Assembly: GCF_039534165.1 (NCBI RefSeq)
Contig: NZ_BAAAUX010000011.1
Span: forward strand, 434,001-498,000
Length of the DNA stretch: 64,000 nt
DNA from: Saccharopolyspora_D taberi
GTDB lineage: Bacteria; Actinomycetota; Actinomycetes; Mycobacteriales; Pseudonocardiaceae
Reading direction: 5' to 3'
Shown here: positions 43,358-51,500 of the stretch, piece after piece
Position numbering within the stretch: the first letter of the stretch is position 1
How the letters are laid out: every line of letters begins with the position of its first letter
Position numbers and translations under genes: made by a program
The notes under the pieces: generated by a model
Database searches by the model: none
What the model saw: only the letters and a program-made list of their open reading frames with translations
What the model was told of the DNA's origin: nothing

Positions 43358-45541
43358 TCACCGACTGAGATCGTCAAGGGCCTCGCGCAGCTTGTCGACC
43401 CGGGGGCTGCCGAACCTGACATGGATCTCCAACGCACGGCGCAGCTGCTCCCGCTGCAGTTCCCGCTCACCACGTTGTCCGGCGACCGCGGCCAGATCCT
43501 CACGCGCCTGCGCCTCGTAGTAGTCGTCCTTTCCTTCGACCAGCTGGTCGATGGCCCGCTGCAGGAAAGCGACGGCCTTTTCCCCATCGCCCAGTGCGTG
43601 GTGGGTCAGACCGATCGCGGCCAGGGCCCGTCCCGCCATGCGATCGTCCGGCACGGCGCGGATGCGTTCCAGCGCGTTTTCCAACGTCGCCAGAGCTTCC
43701 CGCTGGTTTCCCCGAGCGAGTTGGCTGCGGCCGAGGAAGTACATCACGAACGCCGTCCCGCGGTCATCGGCCGAGGCCGCGAACAACTCCAGCGCGCGCT
43801 GGTAGGCCGACACCGCTTTCTCACGATGCGCCTCGGCGTCGCTGGTTCGGGCGTACTCGTCGTGAAGGCGGCCGACCAGTTCCCATACCGAGGCCAGCAA
43901 ACGCGGGTTCCCTGATGCTTCAGCCCTCGGAAGAGCCTCGTCCAACGCGGCCCTGGCATCGCCCAAGCGCCCGAGATCGGTGTAGGCACGTGAGACGAAA
44001 CTGCCCAGCCGAACCGCTGCCTGGGGCGCCTCGTCCAACCGAGCCGCCCAGACGCCGAGCCTGCTCGACTCGACCCAGTCCTCCAGATACCGGAGGTTGA
44101 CAAACAGCGCGGTCATCGCTTCGGCAAGCTGCCATGACGTGCGGTACTCGTTCTCGTCGAGTGCGCTTCGCAGCACCGCCATCAGATTCGGACGTTCCTC
44201 GTCCAGCCATTCCAGCGCATCCTGCTTGGCAGCGTCCCCCGAGAACGGGCTGGGCTCGTCGCCAAGCACTTCCGGATGTTCGGTGATCCGGAGCCGACCA
44301 GGTCCCATCACCGCGAGGTCGGCGAACGCCGCTCGACGCAGGAAGTGCTCGGCCGTTCGCCCGAGCACGTCGCGGCGGCGCGGGTCGCCTTCGTTGTCGG
44401 CGCATCCTCGCGCGTGACGGCGGACCAGGCTGTGCATTCGGTAGCGCCCGGTGCCTTTGTCGATGACGAGGTTGGCCTCCACGAGCACGGCAAGCGCTCT
44501 GCGTTCCTCGGCCGGCGAACCATCGCCGAGGGCGATGACCAGATCCGAGTCGAAGTCGGTGCCCGGAAAGCAGCCGAGCGTCCGGTAAAGCCGCGCAGCC
44601 CGCGACGGAAGATCCCGGTAACACGCCGAAAGCACCGAAGACACCTGTGCGGCACCGGGGAATTCGAAGGGAGCCAGTCCGCTGTCCTCGGCAACCACCT
44701 CGGCCACCAGATCCGCGACGGCCAAGCTCGGGTGGCTGCGCAAACGCGCGGCAGCGACGCGCAACGCAACCGGCAAACCTCCGCACAACCCCGCCAGCTC
44801 GCGCATGGCTTCCGGCTCGTCCGCGCCCCGGTGCGGACCGCACAGCGCTCCCAGCAGCTCGACGCCGGACTCGTCGGACAGCGGCTCCACCGACACCACC
44901 GCCGCCTCGTCGAGCAGAAGTTCGCTCAGCTGCCGGTTGCTGGTGACCAGCACGGTGCTCCCTGCTGACGAGGGCACGAACGGCGCTACCTCCGCCGGCT
45001 CGGCCACGTCGTCGAGCACGACCACCATCGGACGAGTTCTCGTCCGCGTGCGGTACAGGTTCGACCGGGCCGCCAGCGTCGGCGGGATGACCTTCTCCTC
45101 GACACCGAGCGCACGCAGGCAGTCCGCCAGTCCGTCGTTGACCGCGGCGCCACCGCCCTCCCGCAACCTCGCGAAGTCGACGTAGAGCTCCCCACCCGGG
45201 TAAGCGCCGTCGGCCAAGGCGACAGCCCGCTGCACCACCGCCGTCTTGCCCACTCCCGGAAGGCCGGTGAACACCGCCACCCGCACCCGACCTGACTCCG
45301 GGTCGAGCAGCGTTCTGGTCTGGGACAACTCGCGCGCCCGGTTGACGAACTCACCCAACGGCACGGGTACCTCGTGCGGCACCGGATCCGCCTCCGAAGC
45401 AGGCCGGTGCGGCTGCTCCCCGAGGTAGACCTGGCCATCAAACCGGCCGATCTGGAACGCGGCACCGCTCACTGTCCCCGACAGGTCGTTGTGCACCCCC
45501 GGTGACTCGTTCTCACCGTTCCCACGTCCCAGACCGCTCAT
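43358..45541 (-). CDS. STAND ATPase: NB-ARC with TPR repeats and N-terminal amyloid-like motif
   Basis: 727 residues. Residues 18-41 read NDLSGTVSGAAFQIGRFDGQ then VYLG; the FQIG core recalls RHIM-type amyloid motifs reported at the ends of actinobacterial NLR-like proteins. NB-ARC follows: Walker A GLPGVGKTAVV, Walker B PMVVVLDDV, sensor STVLVTSNRQL and the CGGLPVALRVA motif, then a winged-helix segment. From about 450 the protein is helical TPR repeats (for example AVSAYQRALELFAASADDRG, ALATLENALERIRAV). This is a signal-transducing ATPase of the AfsR/NLR type without its own DNA-binding or effector domain. A separate effector is therefore expected. Confidence 0.85.
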   Translation of the reverse strand: MSGLGRGNGENESPGVHNDLSGTVSGAAFQIGRFDGQVYLGEQPHRPASEADPVPHEVPVPLGEFVNRARELSQTRTLLDPESGRVRVAVFTGLPGVGKTAVVQRAVALADGAYPGGELYVDFARLREGGGAAVNDGLADCLRALGVEEKVIPPTLAARSNLYRTRTRTRPMVVVLDDVAEPAEVAPFVPSSAGSTVLVTSNRQLSELLLDEAAVVSVEPLSDESGVELLGALCGPHRGADEPEAMRELAGLCGGLPVALRVAAARLRSHPSLAVADLVAEVVAEDSGLAPFEFPGAAQVSSVLSACYRDLPSRAARLYRTLGCFPGTDFDSDLVIALGDGSPAEERRALAVLVEANLVIDKGTGRYRMHSLVRRHARGCADNEGDPRRRDVLGRTAEHFLRRAAFADLAVMGPGRLRITEHPEVLGDEPSPFSGDAAKQDALEWLDEERPNLMAVLRSALDENEYRTSWQLAEAMTALFVNLRYLEDWVESSRLGVWAARLDEAPQAAVRLGSFVSRAYTDLGRLGDARAALDEALPRAEASGNPRLLASVWELVGRLHDEYARTSDAEAHREKAVSAYQRALELFAASADDRGTAFVMYFLGRSQLARGNQREALATLENALERIRAVPDDRMAGRALAAIGLTHHALGDGEKAVAFLQRAIDQLVEGKDDYYEAQAREDLAAVAGQRGERELQREQLRRALEIHVRFGSPRVDKLREALDDLSR

Positions 45542-45693
45542 CCTCGCCCCCGATGCGCTCGCCTCACACCGTGATCAAACCCCAACAGTACGCGACCCCC
45601 ACATCGCTCTGAGGAGCAAACCAGCAGGTTGCGGCGAGGGCAGTTCGACCTGTCGCCACCCACCTCGGACCACTGTCCGGTCGCTCACAGATT

Positions 45694-45712
45694 AACGACA
45701 ATGGTTGTCATT
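45694..45712. promoter_or_regulatory. Zur-type box A, AACGACAATGGTTGTCATT
   Basis: A 19-bp near-palindrome with GACAA-TGG-TTGTC at its core. It matches boxes B and C in this window at 15 and 14 of 19 positions and the general actinobacterial Zur consensus (GAAAATGnTTnTC, from memory). It lies 55 bases before the GTG of the methyltransferase-HMA-PacL-CtpC operon. Confidence 0.75.
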
Positions 45713-45766
45713 CCCGTCGCCTTCGGGGAGAGTGGGACGGTCACCAGCACCGCAAGCGAGGGAACC

Positions 45767-46504
45767 GTGATCGACCACTACGCCGAGTCCGCGGAGTTCA
45801 TCGATCTCCTGATCAGTCCGTTCTGGAAGGAGTTCGGCCCTGTCCTGGCCGGCGCGGTCGAGACGACGGGGCCCGGCAGCGGCGTGGTCGTCGACATCGG
45901 GGCGGGCAGCGGCTGCGGGACGGTCGTGATCGGAAACGCGTTGCCCGGCGCGGAAATCCACGCGGTCGAACCTTCCGCCGGGCTCCGCTCGGTCCTGCTT
46001 GCGCGGATCAACTCCGACGAGTCGTTGCGCGGCCGGGTGACGGTGCTGCCGGAGGACTTCCTGCGGGCCCGGCTGCCCGACCGGTGGGACCTCGTGGTCG
46101 CCATGAACGTGATCGGGCACTTCAGCGCGGCCGAGCGCAAGGAGGTCTGGCGGCTTCTCTCCCAGCGGCTCGCACCGCAGGGACGCGCGGTGCTCAACCT
46201 GCAACCACCCGCGGAGCCGGTCGCGGTGCCCGAATCCCTGGCCGCCACCGCGCATCTCGGCCGCCGTCGTTACGAAGGCTGGGCGCGAGCCGAGCCCGCC
46301 GGCCACGACGCGCTCACGTGGCACATGACCTACCGGACCCATCACGACGACGACCTGGTGGACGAACGCACGGTGGCCTTCCACTGGAACCTGGTGACCG
46401 AGTCCCGGATGCGCGACGAACTCGCCGACGCAGGCTTGGAACTGCGCACCCTGCCCCCGGCCGAGTTCGGCGCGTACGTGATCACGAGGAAATCCCGTGG
46501 CTGA
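45767..46504 (+). CDS. SAM-dependent methyltransferase heading the metal-efflux operon
   Basis: 245 residues from GTG 45767 (GCGAGGGAA just upstream). GVVVDIGAGSGCGTVVIGNA is motif I and AEIHAVEPSAGLRSVLLARI motif II; RWDLVVAMNVIGHFSAAERK is the motif IV region. An ATG at 45701 is in frame, but it lies inside the Zur-type box, so I did not choose it. The 3' end overlaps the HMA-like gene by eight bases. A methyltransferase in such an operon is unusual; it might modify a metallophore-like small molecule or an envelope component, which is inference only. Confidence 0.82.
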   Translation: MIDHYAESAEFIDLLISPFWKEFGPVLAGAVETTGPGSGVVVDIGAGSGCGTVVIGNALPGAEIHAVEPSAGLRSVLLARINSDESLRGRVTVLPEDFLRARLPDRWDLVVAMNVIGHFSAAERKEVWRLLSQRLAPQGRAVLNLQPPAEPVAVPESLAATAHLGRRRYEGWARAEPAGHDALTWHMTYRTHHDDDLVDERTVAFHWNLVTESRMRDELADAGLELRTLPPAEFGAYVITRKSRG

Positions 46505-46934
46505 GGTGGAAGTCCGGGTTCGCGCCGCGGCCGGTGGACGGGTCCGGCTGTCGGTGCCGTGGCTCGTCGACGGCTGCGAGGCCGTCGTGCACGCACGGGT
46601 CGCCGATCTCGCGGGAATCCGCGCGGTTCGGGTCTTCCCCCGCACCGGCCACGTGGTGGCATGGATCGAGTCCCCGTGCCGCGCCGACCAGCTCGCGGAC
46701 GCTCTGCGGGAAGCCCCGCACTCCGCGAAGCCGGTGCGGCGCGCGACGAACGAGCGGGTGCTACTCGGGGTCGCCGCGTTCGGCGCCGCTGCCCTGGCCA
46801 AGATCCTCTTGCACAGCACACCCGCCGGCCGAGCGGTGATGCTCCTGCTGCACCTCGGCGAGCTGGTGCACACGTCACGCGCTGTCACGGCTGTCTCCCC
46901 TGTTGCGCCGGAGCCGGTCCGGCCGAGCACTTGA
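46497..46934 (+). CDS. HMA-like protein, stand-alone relative of the CtpC N terminus
   Basis: 145 residues from GTG 46497, overlapping the methyltransferase stop. Residues 1-75 (AAGGRVRLSVPWLVDGCEAV, LAGIRAVRVFPRTGHVVAWI) align closely with the first 65 residues of the P-type ATPase encoded two genes later (AAGGRVRLFVPWL, KVRAVRVFPRTGNVIVW). The fold is HMA-like, but neither copy has the usual CxxC. A hydrophobic segment follows at about 88-125 (VLLGVAAFGAAALAKILLHS, VMLLLHLGELV), so the protein is membrane-anchored. It probably works with the ATPase as a scaffold or metal donor. Confidence 0.7.
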   Translation: MAEVEVRVRAAAGGRVRLSVPWLVDGCEAVVHARVADLAGIRAVRVFPRTGHVVAWIESPCRADQLADALREAPHSAKPVRRATNERVLLGVAAFGAAALAKILLHSTPAGRAVMLLLHLGELVHTSRAVTAVSPVAPEPVRPST

Positions 46935-47026
46935 GGTCCCGTCCGCACGGGCACAGACTGGGCCGTGCACCCGGGTGACCTCGCAGTCGGCGACGCGGGC
47001 AGCTCCGCGCCGCGAAGGGGGGAAGC

Positions 47027-47320
47027 ATGCACGTGCTCGCCGGTCCTGTCGCGTCCAAGCTCGTCCACTACGCGATCTCGGGCACCATCGGAGTCGCTGT
47101 CGTCAAAGCAGCTCAGCGGGTAGCGCCCACGCTGGGGCCGGTCGCCCGCGAGTGGGCCGTGGCAGCCGCGGCCCGGGGCATCGTCGTGGGGCGCACGCTC
47201 AACGGCCTCGCCGAGGAGGCACGGCTGAAAGCGGGCGACCTGATCGCCGAAGCGCACGAGTCGCTGGGCGAGCAGGCCCCGGCCCCGTCATCGACCGACA
47301 CCTCCGCCCACGAACACTGA
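47027..47320 (+). CDS. PacL-like protein (DUF1490), P1B-ATPase partner
   Basis: 97 residues. The N-terminal hydrophobic stretch VASKLVHYAISGTIGVAVVK, followed by the RVAPTLGPVAREWAVAAAAR region, is typical of DUF1490 proteins encoded next to mycobacterial CtpC/CtpG/CtpV. These PacL proteins organise efflux platforms in the membrane and bind metal through a C-terminal Asp/His motif. Here the C terminus ends TDTSAHEH, a likely reduced metal site. GGGGGGAAG precedes ATG 47027. It lies three bases upstream of the ATPase gene. Confidence 0.85.
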   Translation: MHVLAGPVASKLVHYAISGTIGVAVVKAAQRVAPTLGPVAREWAVAAAARGIVVGRTLNGLAEEARLKAGDLIAEAHESLGEQAPAPSSTDTSAHEH

Positions 47321-47323
47321 ACC

Positions 47324-49471
47324 ATGTCCGGCGTCGTCGTGCGCTCAGCCGCCGGCGGTCGCGTGCGGTTGTTCGTACCGTGGCTGGCGGTGACCCCGGA
47401 TGCGCAGGGGCTGGCCGCCCGGATCACCTCGGTCGCGAAGGTGCGGGCTGTCCGGGTCTTCCCCCGCACCGGCAACGTGATCGTGTGGTGCGCTCCCGAC
47501 CGCCTCGACCTCGATCAGCTGGTGCGGGCCGTCGAGGAGGCTCCGCCCGCCGCCACGCCAGGCCGTCCCGCGCGCCGGGTGCCGCAGTCCTCCACCGGTG
47601 AGATCACCCGGCTGCTGCTCGGCGGCGCGGTGCTCGCCGTGGTCGCCCTGCGGCGGTTGCTGCGCAGGCCGAAGTGGGCGACCGGTTCGTCCGGCGTTTT
47701 CGGGCTCGCGACGATCGTCACCGGCCTGCCGTTCTTCCGCGGGTTCTTCCGCGGCGTGACCGGACGTGGCCACACGGGGACCGACGCGCTGGTGACGACG
47801 GCGACCGCCGTCGCCCTGCTGCTCCGGGAGAACGTCGTCGCCATCACCGTGTTGTGGCTGCTCAACATCGGCGAGTTCCTCCAGGCGCTCACGCTGCGCC
47901 GCACCCGCCGCGCGATCGAGGAACTGCTCACGGTCGGCGAGGAGCGCGTGTGGTTGCTGTGCGAGGGCGTGGAGGTGGAGGTCCCGCTGGAGGAGGTCCG
48001 GGAGCAGGACGTGGTCGTCGTCCACGAACACCACAAGATCCCGGTGGACGGTGTGGTCGTCTCCGGTCACGCGCTGGTCGACCAGGCAGCGGTCACCGGC
48101 GAGGCGCTGCCCGCCTACATCCGCCCCGGCTCCGAGGTCTACGCGGGAACCGTGATCACCTCGGGTTCGCTGCAGGTGCGCGCCACCTCGGTCGGCCCGG
48201 ACACCACGGTCGGCCGGATCATCAAGCGGGTCGAGGAGGCCCAGGCCGACCAGGCACCGGTGCAGACCGTGGCCACCCGGTTCAGCAGGCGCTTCGTCCC
48301 GGTGTCGTTCGCACTGGCGGGCCTGACCTACCTGCTCACCCGCGACGCCCGACGCGCGATGACCATGCTGCTCATCGCCTGCCCCTGCGCCGCGGGCCTG
48401 GCCACGCCGACCGCGATCAGCGCGGCGATCGGCAACGGCGCCCGCCGCGGAACCCTGATCAAGGGCGGTACGCACCTGGAGCGCGCCGGTGCCGCGACCG
48501 CCGTGGTGTTCGACAAGACCGGGACGCTGACCGCGGGCCGACCGCTGGTCACCAGCGTGGTCACGCTCAGCGACGACGTCTCCGCGGAACAGGTCCTCGC
48601 GCTGGCGGCCTCCGGCGAGATCCACGCCCGGCACCCGCTCGCGCAGGCGATCCTGCGCCACACCCACGAACGCCACATCGAGATCCCCGTGCACCAGGCG
48701 TGCGAGGTCGTCCTGGGCATGGGGATGCGCGCCGAACTCGACGGCACCCGGTTGCTCGTCGGCAGCCCGGCCCTGCTGCGCCACCACGGGGTGGAGCTGA
48801 CCGGCGACGGCCGGGCCTGGACCGAGCACCTGCGCGACCGGCGGGAGAGCGTCATCTGCCTGGCCCGCGACGAGGAACCGATCGGCCTGGTCGGGGTGTC
48901 CGACGCGATCCGGGAAGGCAGCCGGTCGCTCATCGACCAGCTCCACGTCCTCGGCGTCCGCCGGATCGTCCTGCTCACCGGCGACACCCCCGAGGCGGCG
49001 CAGGCCGTGGCCGACGACCTGGGCATCGCCGAGGTCCACGCGGGAGCCCTGCCCGAAGCCAAGTTGCAGCTCGTCCGCGATCTCCAGGCCGAAGGGCACA
49101 CGCTGGCGATGGTCGGCGACGGCACGAACGACGCTCCCGCGCTGGCACTGGCCGACATCGGCATCGCCATGGGCACCCACTCCTCGCACGTCGCCCTCGA
49201 AACGGCCGACATCGCCCTGGCGGGCAACGACCTCCAGCAGGTCGCCGCCGTCGTCGAACTCAGCAGGCACACCCTGCGGGTCGTGCGCCAGAACTACGCG
49301 CTCGCGCTCGGTGTCAACATCCTCGGGCTCCTCGCGGGCGCGGGTGGTTCGATCAGCCCGGTCCTGGCGGCGCTGTTGCACAACGCCAGCAGCATCGCCG
49401 TCGTCGCCAATTCCGCCCGCCTGGTCCGGCACTCCCCTTCCCAGCAACCCGGAAGACCGAAGGACCGCTGA
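47324..49471 (+). CDS. ctpC: P1B-type metal-exporting ATPase, CtpC-like
   Basis: 715 residues. The N-terminal HMA-like domain without CxxC is followed by the transmembrane and actuator parts (VDQAAVTGEALP). The metal-site helix has LLIACPCAAGLATPTAISAA (CPC near 351), then VFDKTGTLTAGRPL (phosphorylated Asp near 397), HARHPLAQAIL (HP motif), and MVGDGTNDAPALALADIGIA. The ISAAIGNGARRGTLIKGG segment is as in mycobacterial CtpC, which exports Zn or Mn. Together with PacL this is probably zinc efflux. Finding it behind a Zur-type box is unexpected for an exporter. The gene symbol is by analogy. Confidence 0.9.
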   Translation: MSGVVVRSAAGGRVRLFVPWLAVTPDAQGLAARITSVAKVRAVRVFPRTGNVIVWCAPDRLDLDQLVRAVEEAPPAATPGRPARRVPQSSTGEITRLLLGGAVLAVVALRRLLRRPKWATGSSGVFGLATIVTGLPFFRGFFRGVTGRGHTGTDALVTTATAVALLLRENVVAITVLWLLNIGEFLQALTLRRTRRAIEELLTVGEERVWLLCEGVEVEVPLEEVREQDVVVVHEHHKIPVDGVVVSGHALVDQAAVTGEALPAYIRPGSEVYAGTVITSGSLQVRATSVGPDTTVGRIIKRVEEAQADQAPVQTVATRFSRRFVPVSFALAGLTYLLTRDARRAMTMLLIACPCAAGLATPTAISAAIGNGARRGTLIKGGTHLERAGAATAVVFDKTGTLTAGRPLVTSVVTLSDDVSAEQVLALAASGEIHARHPLAQAILRHTHERHIEIPVHQACEVVLGMGMRAELDGTRLLVGSPALLRHHGVELTGDGRAWTEHLRDRRESVICLARDEEPIGLVGVSDAIREGSRSLIDQLHVLGVRRIVLLTGDTPEAAQAVADDLGIAEVHAGALPEAKLQLVRDLQAEGHTLAMVGDGTNDAPALALADIGIAMGTHSSHVALETADIALAGNDLQQVAAVVELSRHTLRVVRQNYALALGVNILGLLAGAGGSISPVLAALLHNASSIAVVANSARLVRHSPSQQPGRPKDR

Positions 49472-49551
49472 CTTGCTTCGCGGCCACGACCGCCTGACCG
49501 GAGCCACCGAGCACGGCTGAGGTTCCGCGGCGGGCACCGGCTGCACATGAA

Positions 49552-49570
49552 AACGAAAATGGTTATCATT
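49552..49570. promoter_or_regulatory. Zur-type box B, AACGAAAATGGTTATCATT
   Basis: A 19-bp near-palindrome seven bases upstream of the Fur-family ATG at 49577. It differs from box A at three positions. The placement would give strong autorepression of the regulator. Confidence 0.8.
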
Positions 49571-49576
49571 AGTGCA

Positions 49577-50065
49577 ATGCGGGCCAGAACCGGAGAAGAT
49601 CCGACCTCGGCCGGCGCGGGAGCCAGGGACCGCGGGTCAGTGGACCCGTTGGCCCACCGGACCCGCCAGCGGCGGGCCGTCTTCCGCGCGCTGTCCGGCC
49701 GTCGTGGATTCGTCAGCGCTCACGACCTGTACGACGCGATGCGGTCGGCGGGTGATCACATCGGACTGGCCACTGTGTACCGGTCCTTGCACGCACTCGT
49801 CGCCTCCGGGCACGCCGAGACCTTCCACGATGACACGGGAGTTCAGCTGTTCTGCGTGCTCGCGCCTGCCGGGCGGGGTTACCGCCTGGCGTGCCGCGTC
49901 TGCCATCGGCGCGTCCCGATCGAGGTGGCGCCGGTCGAATCATGGGCGGCGGATCTGGCCGCCGACCACGAATTCACCGACGTGCACCTCGTTTTCGAAC
50001 TCACCGGGCTGTGCAGTGCGTGCTCTTCTCCGCAGCCAGAGGCCGCGGCGTCAGGCGACGGGTAG
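49577..50065 (+). CDS. Fur/Zur-family regulator lacking the His-rich metal-sensing segment
   Basis: 162 residues from ATG 49577. The winged helix has RTRQRRAVFRALSGRRGFVS, SAHDLYDAMRSAGDHIGLAT and VYRSLHALVASGHAE. Structural-zinc pairs CRVC (106, 109) and CSAC (146, 149) are intact, and Asp86 and Cys93 remain. The run of four or five His that supplies the regulatory zinc and dimer sites in mycobacterial Zur is replaced by LAPAGRG (95-101). The protein therefore keeps fold and DNA reading but probably senses metal differently or weakly. The Zur-type box just before it suggests autoregulation. Confidence 0.88.
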   Translation: MRARTGEDPTSAGAGARDRGSVDPLAHRTRQRRAVFRALSGRRGFVSAHDLYDAMRSAGDHIGLATVYRSLHALVASGHAETFHDDTGVQLFCVLAPAGRGYRLACRVCHRRVPIEVAPVESWAADLAADHEFTDVHLVFELTGLCSACSSPQPEAAASGDG

Positions 50066-50136
50066 GCCCCCGAGAGCGGGTCATACGGCCTCGGCGCGCC
50101 GAGCGGCCGGTAGCGCAATCGCACCCCGGGGAACTA

Positions 50137-50155
50137 TATGAAAATGGTTGTCGTT
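50137..50155. promoter_or_regulatory. Zur-type box C, TATGAAAATGGTTGTCGTT
   Basis: A third 19-bp box, 38 bases upstream of the small-protein/COG0523/WD40 operon. It shares GAAAATGGTT with box B and GGTTGTC with box A. A second overlapping half-site (GTTATCATTA at 50153-50162) follows it, suggesting two dimers. Confidence 0.8.
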
Positions 50156-50193
50156 ATCATTAGAGACCTGAACGGCGACGGCTGCGAGGTGCG

Positions 50194-50493
50194 ATGAGCG
50201 AAGCGTTGAACCGACTCCTGGGGCGTTCCAGCCGCCCCGACCCGGCGCGCGCGGACCGAGCCGCGGAAATCGCGGACCTGGTGCGCGCCGCCCTCAGCCT
50301 CTCCCCGCAGGCCGCGGTGACCGTCCAGCAGCTGGCCTGCGCCGAGCCCGGGTGCCCGCCGATCGAGACCAAGATCGCCGTCCTGGGCGACGGCTCGGGG
50401 CGCCGCTGGACGATCCACGCCCCGATGTCCGAAGTGGACGAGCAGACCGTCCGCGAGACCCTGACCACCCGACCCGAAGGCGAGAACACATGA
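50194..50493 (+). CDS. Small cysteine-motif protein of the COG0523 operon
   Basis: 99 residues. The centre reads VTVQQLACAEPGCPPIETKI, giving Cys-Ala-Glu-Pro-Gly-Cys-Pro-Pro-x-Glu-Thr, followed by VLGDGSGRRWTIHAP. The two Cys and nearby His/Glu could bind zinc. I recall similar short proteins upstream of COG0523 GTPases in other actinobacteria but know no function. It overlaps the GTPase gene by four bases (ATGA), so the two are coupled. ATG 50194 has GGCTGCGAGG upstream. Confidence 0.75.
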   Translation: MSEALNRLLGRSSRPDPARADRAAEIADLVRAALSLSPQAAVTVQQLACAEPGCPPIETKIAVLGDGSGRRWTIHAPMSEVDEQTVRETLTTRPEGENT

Positions 50494-51500
50494 GCGACGC
50501 GGATTCCCGAGTACCGGTCACGGTGCTCACCGGTTTCCTGGGTTCCGGCAAGACCACCCTGCTCAACCGGATCCTCACCGAGAACCACGGCATGCGCATC
50601 GCCGTGATCGAGAACGAGTTCGGCGAAGTCGGCATCGACGACGGCCTCGTGCTCGACGCCGAAGAAGAAGTCTTCGAGATGAACAACGGCTGCATCTGCT
50701 GCACCGTGCGAGGCGACCTCATCCGCATCCTCGGCGCGCTGCTCAAGCGCAAGGACCGCTTCGACGCCATCCTCATCGAGACCACCGGCCTGGCCGATCC
50801 CGCCCCGGTCGCACAGACCTTCTTCGTCGACGACACCCTGCGCTCGCAGCTGCGTCTCGACGCCATCGTCACGGTCGTCGACGCCAAGCACATCATCCAG
50901 CACCTCGACGACGACAAACCCGAAGGCACCGAGAACGAAGCCGTCGAACAACTCGCCTTCGCCGACCGCGTGGTGCTGAACAAGACCGACCTCGTCGACA
51001 CCGCCGAGATCGCGGAGGTCCAGCGCCGCATCCACGCCATCAATGCCGGAGTGCGAATCCTGCCCGCGCAGCACGGCAATGCCGACCTCGACGAGATCCT
51101 CGGCGTGCGCGCGTTCGACCTGGACAAGATCCTCGCCGAAGAACCGGAATTCCTCGACGACACCGACCACCAGCACGATCCCACCGTCACCAGCGTCGGC
51201 ATCGAGACCAGCGGCGCGGTCAACGTCGAACGCCTCAACGAATGGCTCGGCACGCTGCTCGGCGAACGCGGAACCGACCTGTTCCGCAGCAAGGGAATCC
51301 TCAACCTGGCCGGAACCGACCAGCGCTACGTCTTCCAAGGCGTGCACATGCTCCACGACGGCGAACTCGGCACACCCTGGCGCGAGGACGAGCCCCGGCG
51401 CAACCGCATGGTGTTCATCGGGCGCAACCTCGACCGCGAGCAGTTGGAGAACGAGTTCCGCGCCTGCCTGGAACCGGAAACCGCGGAGGCACCCGCGTGA
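50490..51500 (+). CDS. COG0523 (CobW/Zng1-type) metal-chaperone GTPase
   Basis: 336 residues. The P-loop is GFLGSGKTTLL (15-25); the metal motif GCICC is at 67-71; ILIETTGLADPAPV is the Walker B/G3 region; VVLNKTDLVD is G4. A DTDHQHD stretch near 230 may add metal ligands. The CobW C-terminal domain ends the protein (FQGVHMLHDGE, NRMVFIGRNLD). COG0523 members under Zur deliver zinc to client enzymes during starvation. This one lies behind a Zur-type box and between the small Cys protein and a WD40 protein with four-base overlaps on both sides. Confidence 0.93.
   Translation: MSDADSRVPVTVLTGFLGSGKTTLLNRILTENHGMRIAVIENEFGEVGIDDGLVLDAEEEVFEMNNGCICCTVRGDLIRILGALLKRKDRFDAILIETTGLADPAPVAQTFFVDDTLRSQLRLDAIVTVVDAKHIIQHLDDDKPEGTENEAVEQLAFADRVVLNKTDLVDTAEIAEVQRRIHAINAGVRILPAQHGNADLDEILGVRAFDLDKILAEEPEFLDDTDHQHDPTVTSVGIETSGAVNVERLNEWLGTLLGERGTDLFRSKGILNLAGTDQRYVFQGVHMLHDGELGTPWREDEPRRNRMVFIGRNLDREQLENEFRACLEPETAEAPA

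Noticed and set aside
45701..45766. ATG 45701 as the start of the methyltransferase
   Set aside because: It lies inside the Zur-type box, has no ribosome-binding site, and the first 22 residues do not resemble methyltransferase sequence. A leaderless start cannot be fully excluded.
47345..49546. A 733-codon minus-strand open frame opposite the P-type ATPase
   Set aside because: No domain, antisense-type composition, and all P-type ATPase motifs are on the plus strand.
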